Origin: Actinomycetota bacterium
GTDB lineage: Bacteria; Actinomycetota; Actinomycetes; Nanopelagicales; Nanopelagicaceae
Assembly (NCBI GenBank): GCA_009705165.1
Contig: WLCU01000049.1
Location: 1 to 6,983 of the forward strand
Length of the DNA: 6,983 nucleotides
Reading direction: 5' to 3'
The translations under genes were made by a program, and so were the position numbers. Under the pieces are notes generated by a model that saw nothing but the letters and a program-made list of their open reading frames with translations, had not been told where the DNA came from and searched no databases. Below are positions 1-5,605 of this stretch, piece by piece (positions within the stretch are counted from its first letter, which is position 1; every line of letters begins with the position of its first letter).

Positions 1-1049
1 GCCATGTCTTCCCATGAGAAAGAGCCATCGGTACCAAATGGAATAGCACGTAGGAAGTAATAACGGAAAGCATCAACACCAAAGTGATCAGTGATGTCTT
101 TAGGTGCAATTCCTGTCAACTTACTCTTGCTCATTTTTTCGCCACCGACTAGCAGCCAACCATGCGCAAAAACTTTCTTAGGAACATCTAAACCAGCAGC
201 CATCAACATCGCTGGCCAAATAACGGCGTGAAAACGCAAAATGTCTTTACCAACCAAGTGCACATCTGCCGGCCAGGTTTGTGCAAACTTCTTGCCACCC
301 TCAGAATCTGGTGCATCAGTTAATCCAACCGCGGTTGCATAATTTAGTAACGCATCAAACCACACGTACACAACTTGATCTGTATCCCAAGGAACTGGGA
401 TTCCCCAATCAAATGTTGAACGTGAGATTGAAAGATCCGAAACGCCGCCTTCTAGAAAAGAAACTACTTCATTACGCGCGCTTTCAGGCTGGCATGCATC
501 TGGATTGTTGCGGTAATGCTCCAGGAGAGCATCGGTAAAAGCAGATAACTTAAAGAACCAGTTGTTTTCATTTACAAGTTCGATGGGCTTGCTGTGAATT
601 GGACAGCATTTCTTGCCATCAATTTCAATTAAATCTCCGGGCAGTTTAAATTCTTCGCAACCAACACAGTATGGACCTTCATATTTTCCAGCATAAATAT
701 GTCCAGAATCTTTGAGCGATTGTAAAAACTTTTGAACGCGCTCGGTATGACGCTTTTCTGTCGTGCGAATAAAATCATCGTTTGCGATATTGAGCGCTTG
801 CCAATTTGGTTTCCACGCTTGCTGAACTAAGCGATCTACCCAAGCTTGTGGGGCAGTGTTATTTTCTTCGGCAGTTCGCATGACTTTTTGACCATGTTCA
901 TCGGTTCCAGTTAAGAACCAGACGGATTCGCCTTTTTGACGGTGCCAACGTGTCAATACATCGCCGGCCACAGTTGTGTAAGCATGACCGATGTGAGGCG
1001 CATCGTTGACGTAATAAATCGGCGTCGTTAAATAAAAGGACTTAGTCAC
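1..1049 (-). CDS. metG: Methionyl-tRNA synthetase, N-terminal part (3' end beyond window)
   Basis: Charges tRNA-Met with methionine in the cytoplasm; essential for initiation and elongation. The visible 349 residues cover the class I Rossmann catalytic domain. The N-terminus reads VTKSFYLTTPIYYVND, the HIGH motif is at residues 19-22 and the KMSKS loop is at 305-309 (bases 123-137). A zinc-knuckle insert has Cys128/Cys131 (CVGC) and Cys149/His152 (CPIH), as in single-knuckle bacterial MetG proteins. The conserved AHGWLLVGGEKMSKSK stretch is intact, and I found no frameshift when reading the whole segment. The anticodon-binding domain lies off the left edge; roughly 500 residues would be expected in total. 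The start is a GTG at 1047-1049, chosen because it immediately precedes the conserved N-terminus and overlaps the rsmI stop codon as GTGA. There is no strong Shine-Dalgarno sequence, so translation is probably coupled to rsmI. Confidence 0.96.
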   Translation of the reverse strand, partial: MTKSFYLTTPIYYVNDAPHIGHAYTTVAGDVLTRWHRQKGESVWFLTGTDEHGQKVMRTAEENNTAPQAWVDRLVQQAWKPNWQALNIANDDFIRTTEKRHTERVQKFLQSLKDSGHIYAGKYEGPYCVGCEEFKLPGDLIEIDGKKCCPIHSKPIELVNENNWFFKLSAFTDALLEHYRNNPDACQPESARNEVVSFLEGGVSDLSISRSTFDWGIPVPWDTDQVVYVWFDALLNYATAVGLTDAPDSEGGKKFAQTWPADVHLVGKDILRFHAVIWPAMLMAAGLDVPKKVFAHGWLLVGGEKMSKSKLTGIAPKDITDHFGVDAFRYYFLRAIPFGTDGSFSWEDM

Positions 1050-1888
1050 TTGCTTATCTTATTCGCATCGACCACGGCTGCATAAACCAGACGCTTAGCA
1101 ATTCCAAACTCAGTAGCCACGGAGGCAATTGCGGACTTTCGATCCATTCCCGCCTGCTCAAACGCTCGGACTCGGGAGACCATATCTTCGGCAGTCAATG
1201 ACGCTGAGTCTGTAGCTGCGCCCTCAAAAACTAAAGTTATTTCTCCGAGAACTTCATGCGTATCCGCCCACGTGCATAGTTCATCTAATGTTCCACGAAT
1301 CGTTTCTTCATAATGTTTAGTCATCTCGCGACATATAGCACCACGACGATTTGAACCAAAAACGATTTGTGCATCAGATAATGAATCACCTAACCGGTGT
1401 GGAGCTTCAAAGAAGACCATGGTTCGCTCTTCATGTCTTAGTTTTTCAAAAACAGCCAATCGTGCACCAGATGTGCGAGGAGGAAATCCCTCAAATGAGA
1501 ATCGATCCGTTGGTAGCCCTGATAAAGCAACTGCCATCGTGACTGCGCTTGGACCTGGAATAACTGATACATCTATGCCGCGCGCGATTGCTTCACGCAT
1601 TAAGCGAAAACCTGGATCACTAATTGTTGGCATCCCTGCATCTGAAACAACTAAAACCGTTGCGCCATTTTCAAGTTGAACCAAAATCTCTTGTGTCCGT
1701 TCATCTTCATTTCCTTCAAAAAATGAAAGGACGCGGGCGGTAAAGACCACTTCTAAATCTGAACACAGGCGATGAAAGCGGCGCGAATCTTCAGCGGCAA
1801 TAATCGTGGCATCGGCAATCGCAGTTTTCAGGCGCGCGCTTGCATCGGCTGGATTCCCCAGGGGAGTTGCTGCCAATATCAGTGCCAT
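1046..1888 (-). CDS. rsmI: 16S rRNA (cytidine-1402-2'-O)-methyltransferase RsmI
   Basis: SAM-dependent enzyme that 2'-O-methylates C1402 of 16S rRNA in the ribosomal P site. The 280-residue product matches the usual family length. It shows the tetrapyrrole-methylase fold signatures in order: ATPLGN at residues 7-12, AEDSRR at 32-37, SDAGMPTISDPG at 82-93, PGPSA at 111-115, FEGFPP at 132-137, FFEAPHRL at 159-166 and REMTKHYEE at 187-195. A C-terminal helical segment typical of RsmI follows. The ATG at 1886-1888 (MALILAATPLGN) is chosen because it places the conserved glycine-rich strand at the N-terminus. A GGGATGAT stretch about 7 bases upstream may serve as ribosome binding site. Longer in-frame starts up to 1939 add an unconserved leader. 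The gene ends in a 4-base overlap with the metG start, so the two probably form an operon, and it diverges from pmt across 51 bp. Confidence 0.95.
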   Translation of the reverse strand: MALILAATPLGNPADASARLKTAIADATIIAAEDSRRFHRLCSDLEVVFTARVLSFFEGNEDERTQEILVQLENGATVLVVSDAGMPTISDPGFRLMREAIARGIDVSVIPGPSAVTMAVALSGLPTDRFSFEGFPPRTSGARLAVFEKLRHEERTMVFFEAPHRLGDSLSDAQIVFGSNRRGAICREMTKHYEETIRGTLDELCTWADTHEVLGEITLVFEGAATDSASLTAEDMVSRVRAFEQAGMDRKSAIASVATEFGIAKRLVYAAVVDANKISK

Positions 1889-1939
1889 GTGCCAATCATC
1901 CCAGTAATTTCCTACCGATTTGCCCATACGATTACACAC
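1889..1939. promoter_or_regulatory. rsmI-pmt divergent intergenic region
   Basis: This 51-bp gap must carry the start signals of both divergent genes, unless they are read from further away. On the plus strand, TACGAT at 1927-1932 matches the actinobacterial -10 consensus TANNNT. It lies 7 bases before the pmt ATG at 1940, the spacing expected if transcription starts at the ATG itself (leaderless mRNA). No convincing -35 box and no Shine-Dalgarno sequence are seen for pmt. For rsmI a GGGATGAT stretch is a possible ribosome binding site, and no clear -10 is visible. The promoter assignment is inference from spacing only. Confidence 0.4.
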
Positions 1940-3214
1940 ATGACTGCAGCTATCGCCCCCATCTTTATTGCGATTGCATCCCTTGTTCTTCGTCTACGTA
2001 ATCTAGCCGCGCCTAAAGGCTTTGTTTTTGACGAGGTCTACTACGTAGATGGTGCTCGAGATTTTCTGAAATTCGGCGTGGAAATTGCCGGAAATAAACC
2101 AGAGTTCATTGTTCACCCACCAGTTGGAAAGTGGCTCATAGCAAGTGGAATTCAAATCTTTGGCGACAGTGAATTTGGTTGGCGTTTTGCAACGGCAATC
2201 TTTGGAACGTTGCTCATTCTGCTCTTTGCCAGATTAGTTCATGCTCTTTTTTATTCACCACTTTTGACCTCGCTCGGTGCCTTTCTCATGGCTTGTGATG
2301 GTTTGGTGCTAGTCCATTCTCGAACTGCGCTCTTAGATCTATTTTTAACTTTCTTTGTTTTACTGGCCGTATATTTCTGGCACCAACAAAGACATTGGTT
2401 GGCTGCAATCGCCTTAGGTCTTGCCATGGGAACAAAATGGAGTGCAATCTATTTTCTGATAGCAATAATTTTTGTCTCTCTTTATCGAATCTTTTCAGAG
2501 CATCCAAGTAAAGACTTAATTCGCCCAATTATTAAAAAGTTTTTTCAATATGGATTGCTACCAATTCTTGTCTACCTAACTACGTGGTCAGGTTGGTTTA
2601 TTAGTAATCGTGGTTGGGATCGTGATTGGAGTTCAAATCCGCTCATTGCCTGGATTCACTATCACTCAGAAATGTTAAGTTTTCATACTGGACTAACACA
2701 AAAACATTCATATCAAGCTAACCCTTGGAGTTGGATGGTGATGGGAAGGCCAACATCATTTTTTTATGCCTCACCCAAGGGTTGTGGAAGTGATAGCTGC
2801 GCGCAAGAAGTTTTAGCTTTAGGCACACCTTTGCTGTGGTGGGCTGGAACTATTGCAGTTGCTGTTGTAATCGGTTTTTGGATTAAGTCACTCATTCTCC
2901 GCGCTACAGATCCGGCACTCAATATCATCGTTCTAGGAATGATTGCCGGCTACTTGCCTTGGTTCTTTTTTCAACAGCGAACTGTCTTTACTTTCTATGC
3001 GGTGATTTTCGAACCATTCGTGATACTGGCGCTGGTTTATTGTGCGAAATTACTGCTGGATAGTTCGCTTAAACCCGGAGTTTCACAGGCTTTAGTTGCA
3101 GCCTTTGTTACCGTAATTTTCCTGAACTTTATCTACTTCTTGCCAGTCTTTACCGGAGAAGTAATCACTTACGACGCTTGGTTACAAAGAATGTGGTTTA
3201 CGTCTTGGATCTAG
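1940..3214 (+). CDS. pmt: Polyprenol-phosphate-mannose: protein O-mannosyltransferase (GT39, Pmt)
   Basis: Integral membrane glycosyltransferase that transfers mannose from a polyprenyl-phosphate donor to Ser/Thr of exported proteins on the outer face of the membrane. The 424-residue product begins with a hydrophobic segment. It then has the GT39 signature FVFDEVYYVDGA with the acidic pair D31-E32, followed by HPPVGKW at 59-65 and VHSRTALLD at 125-133. WHYH-like text occurs as IHYHSEMLSFHTGL at 239-252, then YQANPWSWMVMGRPTSFFY at 258-276 and FTFYAV at 350-355. It ends YDAWLQRMWFTSWI, matching the actinobacterial Pmt terminus. About ten membrane segments are apparent. It is shorter than mycobacterial and corynebacterial Pmt (about 500-520 residues from memory), apparently through shorter loops, since every motif is present. 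The ATG at 1940 is used because upstream in-frame sequence only overlaps rsmI. It is divergent from rsmI, as in mycobacteria. The stop abuts the convergent sepX stop. Confidence 0.92.
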   Translation: MTAAIAPIFIAIASLVLRLRNLAAPKGFVFDEVYYVDGARDFLKFGVEIAGNKPEFIVHPPVGKWLIASGIQIFGDSEFGWRFATAIFGTLLILLFARLVHALFYSPLLTSLGAFLMACDGLVLVHSRTALLDLFLTFFVLLAVYFWHQQRHWLAAIALGLAMGTKWSAIYFLIAIIFVSLYRIFSEHPSKDLIRPIIKKFFQYGLLPILVYLTTWSGWFISNRGWDRDWSSNPLIAWIHYHSEMLSFHTGLTQKHSYQANPWSWMVMGRPTSFFYASPKGCGSDSCAQEVLALGTPLLWWAGTIAVAVVIGFWIKSLILRATDPALNIIVLGMIAGYLPWFFFQQRTVFTFYAVIFEPFVILALVYCAKLLLDSSLKPGVSQALVAAFVTVIFLNFIYFLPVFTGEVITYDAWLQRMWFTSWI

Positions 3215-3991
3215 TTATTCGTTTGCAGCGCGAGCTTGCTTAAGTTTTTCAACCGCTTGATCTGCTAACTGTTGATCGAAAATTTCATCTCGAGAAGGTG
3301 ATGCAGCAGCTAACGCTTCGCGTTCCAAGCGCTCTTGTTCATCACTCCATGCTCCAGGAATTGTTAAATCAATTACGCGCTTTGGAATAATAGCTTTTGG
3401 CGCAGATACATAAATCGGTGTTGGAACTTCTGCAGGCTCCCATGTTTGTCGAATTGCGGCAGTGCCTTTAGGCATAAGTACAACGCCCTTAAGTTCGCGT
3501 TCTGACAAAGGAATCCAATGTTCTTGAGAAGATTTTGGAGTAACAACTTCAACTAAATTAGTTGCAGAGACACCTGATGTTCTGCGGTGGAGTTGTTGAA
3601 TACGACGTTGTTGAATTTTGTCGGCGACAGTTTGGCGGCGAACATTTGCAATATAAATTAGAATTCCAGTTGCAGGAACCAATGTATAGACAAATGGCAT
3701 CGTGCTCATAAATCCACCAACTATCGTTGTTATAAAGGAAAGAAAGAGAATAGAAAAAGTTATTCTGCGTCGTAACAAGAGTTGAGCAGTTTTTGCTTCG
3801 CGATCTAAGTCAATGTGTATGGAACTTGAACCAGTTTCACCATTTGGTGATGAACTTGCGACAACACGAAGTGCGCTTTTAAATCGTTCAACTGATTTTC
3901 CAGAAAATTCATTGCGGTCATGAATCCAGCGGGGCACAAAATATGCGACCCACATACCGATGATCGCAAGATAGATAAGTCCGGAAGTCAT
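3215..3991 (-). CDS. sepX: SepX/GlpR-family divisome membrane protein
   Basis: Actinobacteria-specific membrane protein. In Streptomyces SepX is needed for division septa, and in Corynebacterium the related GlpR is the membrane receptor for the gephyrin-like protein Glp that binds FtsZ. The 258-residue product starts MTSGLIYLAIIGMWVAYFVP, very close to the family's SGLIY...AWAAYLVP first membrane helix (residues 3-21). Next comes RWIHDRNEF and SVERFKSALRV, the family's conserved N-terminal loop. A basic LLRRR precedes two more helices at about 77-95 and 98-116. A basic stretch and a long hydrophilic tail follow; the tail holds the family motif TWEP..VPTPIYV....I.P.RVIDLTIPGAW at 183-215 and ends in a charged helix. 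The ATG at 3991 fits the conserved N-terminus better than a TTG at 4000. There is no Shine-Dalgarno sequence, but TATCTT lies 8 bases upstream. It is the third gene after glp and rimJ. Family identity is from recognition; function is inferred from homologues. Confidence 0.86.
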   Translation of the reverse strand: MTSGLIYLAIIGMWVAYFVPRWIHDRNEFSGKSVERFKSALRVVASSSPNGETGSSSIHIDLDREAKTAQLLLRRRITFSILFLSFITTIVGGFMSTMPFVYTLVPATGILIYIANVRRQTVADKIQQRRIQQLHRRTSGVSATNLVEVVTPKSSQEHWIPLSERELKGVVLMPKGTAAIRQTWEPAEVPTPIYVSAPKAIIPKRVIDLTIPGAWSDEQERLEREALAAASPSRDEIFDQQLADQAVEKLKQARAANE

Positions 3992-4039
3992 GATGGCCAA
4001 AGATAAAGGAAACCACGCTCAAAACTTGGGATTTGGCGC
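3992..4039 (-). promoter_or_regulatory. Possible internal promoter in the rimJ-sepX gap
   Basis: This 48-bp gap is the widest inside the glp-rimJ-sepX cluster. On the minus strand TATCTT (plus-strand bases 4000-4005) fits TANNNT and ends 8 bases before the sepX ATG, consistent with a near-leaderless start. No Shine-Dalgarno sequence or convincing -35 element is visible, and no hairpin terminator is seen after rimJ. It could equally be plain spacer in a polycistronic message. Confidence 0.25.
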
Positions 4040-4618
4040 CTACTTAATTAAGGGATTTTCTTTCACGAAAACTAGGTGGTCTCTCCATGACCCCCCGATA
4101 TGCAAATATCTTGGCCGCTCTCCTTCAAAAACATACCCAGCTTTTTCCGCTACTCGACGCGAAGATGCATTTTCTGGGCGAATATTGATTTCAATTCTAT
4201 GAAGGTTGAGTTGTTCAAAAGAGAAATGGGTTAAAGCCTCTACGGCTTGGGTGGTAAAACCCCGATTCGCATAGTTCTTATCGATCCAATATCCAATATG
4301 CCCGCCCCGCAAAGCCCCATAAATCACACCGCCAAGAGAAATCTGCCCAATGAGATTGCGTTCATGCCAGATTGCAAATGAAAATACCCGACCAGCTCTG
4401 GCATCGTGGTTGATTGCACGGACCATGGCAAAAAATGAAGGAAGTTGAGTCGGATCTATCGCATTTTCTCCAGAAATAATCGGGATTGTTGCCTCCCAAG
4501 GTGCCAGCCAGTCGCGGTTCTCAAATCGAACCTGATTCCATGCACTTCTATCTCGAAATCTGAGCGCCTGTAGACGCAAATCTGCCGACTTTATAACTAC
4601 CGGCCATGGGGTGGACAT
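4040..4618 (-). CDS. rimJ: GNAT-family N-acetyltransferase, RimJ/RimL type
   Basis: Predicted acetyl-CoA-dependent N-acetyltransferase. The family includes the ribosomal-protein alpha-N-acetyltransferases RimJ and RimL, but the true substrate is unknown. The product is 192 residues. It opens with DLRLQALRFRDRSAW (13-27) and NRDWLAPWEAT (34-44), the usual start of actinobacterial RimJ-like proteins. The core strand IGQISLGGVIYGALRGGHIGYWID (90-113) follows. The acetyl-CoA pyrophosphate loop is YANRGFTTQAVEAL (116-129), where the usual G-R-G-x-A/G-T reads N-R-G-F-T-T. LHRIEINIRPENASSRRVAEKAGY (139-162) and YLHIGGSWRDHLVF (171-184) complete the fold. The ATG at 4618 lies 7 bases after the glp stop, and the WP following the start resembles relatives. 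A TTG at 4645 would overlap glp by 20 bases. Neither start has a Shine-Dalgarno sequence, so coupling to glp is likely. Its place between glp and sepX is conserved in mycobacteria and streptomycetes. Confidence 0.87.
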   Translation of the reverse strand: MSTPWPVVIKSADLRLQALRFRDRSAWNQVRFENRDWLAPWEATIPIISGENAIDPTQLPSFFAMVRAINHDARAGRVFSFAIWHERNLIGQISLGGVIYGALRGGHIGYWIDKNYANRGFTTQAVEALTHFSFEQLNLHRIEINIRPENASSRRVAEKAGYVFEGERPRYLHIGGSWRDHLVFVKENPLIK

Positions 4619-4625
4619 ATAAATA

Positions 4626-5537
4626 TTAAATATATCTGCGTTCAAGTACTACAACGGTGACTTTATCGCCGGCTTTGAGCTGGGTGTCTTTTTCACCAAC
4701 TGCAATAAAAGCCGTGGCATCAGAGAGAGTTGAAAGCTCCTCTTGATTAGCTAGCGGAACTACTGAACTTCCATCCTCTGATAAAACGCCTCGGATATAA
4801 GAACGCACACCTTCGGTAGAAGCGATGGCTTTTTCCAGCTTTGCTTTGATGCTGGGGCGGTGAATCGTTGATGCACCCAGCATTGTTCGAATCATTGGGC
4901 GCACAAATAACTCAAAAGAAATATATGAAGCTATTGGGTCCCCCGGCAAAGTAACAACTGGAGTTTTATCTGGTCCGATAAGACCAAAGTTATGGCGCCC
5001 ACTCATTTCGATGGCCATATCTACTGTTGTAATTTCACCCATATTTGAAAGTGTGCGAGAAATGAGATCAAAAGAATCATCGTGGCGCTCACCACTAATA
5101 ATTATTAAATCTGCACGAACCAGTTGATCCTCAATCAGGTTTTGAAGCTGTGCCTCATCGTCTGGAATTGAGTGGACTCGATAGGCAACTGCGCCAACTT
5201 CACGAACCGCAGTCGTTAGCATCCAAGAATTAGTCTCAAACTCTTCGGTGCCTTTTAAATCTTTTCCGGGTTCGACTAAATCTGGCCCTGCCGACATAAC
5301 CACAACGCGGGGATGTGGCCTAGTTGGAAGGTGATCTAGCCCGATGGATGCAGCTAGACCGATCTGAGTAGAACGGATTCGGCTACCAGCTTTCATAACT
5401 AAGCGATCGCCAGCATAAATATCTTCGGCAAGAGTTGCTCCGTGCGCATCCAAAAGCGGCATGTCAAAAGAGTCTAAGGGTGTACAAATTTCGAGAAGTG
5501 AAGTTAAGAATTCATCAACCCGCGTGTGCTCTGCCAT
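4626..5537 (-). CDS. glp: MoeA-like/gephyrin-like protein (Glp) lacking domain II
   Basis: MoeA proteins insert molybdate into molybdopterin; the actinobacterial paralogue Glp instead joins FtsZ and a membrane receptor in division. This 303-residue protein is about 100 shorter than usual. Residues 1-40 are the N-terminal part of domain I, ending LAEDI. The next residues, YAGDRLVMKAGSRIRSTQIG (41-60), are the canonical re-entry into domain I after domain II. The whole of domain II, with its MDGYA motif, is therefore absent. Domain III spans about 70-220 and domain IV about 225-303. Catalytic motifs have diverged: SxGDELVxPG is MSAGPDLVEPG (81-91), SGGVSVGxxD is SGERHDDSFD (148-157), PGKPxxFG is MSGRHNFG (178-185) and LPGNP is LPGDP (197-201). 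Structural strings such as ASYISFELFVRPMIRTMLG (203-221) are kept. The ATG at 5537 follows GGTGGG and the family start; an upstream start at 5621 would overlap the divergent gene. It reads without a frameshift and sits upstream of rimJ and sepX. Confidence 0.85.
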   Translation of the reverse strand: MAEHTRVDEFLTSLLEICTPLDSFDMPLLDAHGATLAEDIYAGDRLVMKAGSRIRSTQIGLAASIGLDHLPTRPHPRVVVMSAGPDLVEPGKDLKGTEEFETNSWMLTTAVREVGAVAYRVHSIPDDEAQLQNLIEDQLVRADLIIISGERHDDSFDLISRTLSNMGEITTVDMAIEMSGRHNFGLIGPDKTPVVTLPGDPIASYISFELFVRPMIRTMLGASTIHRPSIKAKLEKAIASTEGVRSYIRGVLSEDGSSVVPLANQEELSTLSDATAFIAVGEKDTQLKAGDKVTVVVLERRYI

Positions 5538-5605
5538 AATCCCACCATACTTGTTGCAGTTAGTAATCTTTGGGATTTGAGCATGGATTGGTCGAAAGGG
5601 AAGCA
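5538..5605. promoter_or_regulatory. glp / 5-FCL divergent intergenic region
   Basis: This 68-bp gap serves two divergent genes. On the minus strand TATGGT (plus bases 5544-5549) fits TANNNT and lies 6 bases before the glp ATG, so glp may be leaderless; the overlapping GGTGGG could instead act as a weak ribosome binding site. On the plus strand TAATCT at 5564-5569 is a possible -10 for the cyclo-ligase gene, followed by a clear Shine-Dalgarno AAAGGGAAG at 5595-5603 just before the ATG. No good -35 boxes are visible. In mycobacterial relatives galU lies at this place; no trace of it remains. Confidence 0.4.

Noticed and set aside
281..538. Plus-strand open frame antisense to metG
   Set aside because: It lies wholly within a well-conserved synthetase domain on the other strand and its product resembles nothing I recognise.
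1772..1939. 56-residue N-terminal extension of pmt
   Set aside because: It overlaps rsmI in antisense and has no conserved or signal-like character; the ATG at 1940 begins the hydrophobic start expected of the family.
1889..1939. 17-residue extension of rsmI from a start at 1939 or 1927
   Set aside because: The conserved RsmI N-terminus begins at the ATG at 1888; the extension would consume the whole divergent gap.
2286..2528. Minus-strand open frame inside pmt
   Set aside because: Shadow of a membrane-protein gene; no recognisable product.
3992..4039. Small RNA or terminator between rimJ and sepX
   Set aside because: No stable hairpin or T-run could be found by eye in 48 bases.
4626..5537. 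moeA-like gene as a pseudogene
   Set aside because: The frame is intact from start to stop, the missing part is exactly one structural domain, and structural strings of domains III and IV are conserved. It is better read as a specialised protein than a decaying one.
5570..5605. Earlier ATG for the cyclo-ligase at 5570
   Set aside because: The ATG at 5606 has a clear Shine-Dalgarno sequence and matches the family start; the extra 12 residues are not family-like.
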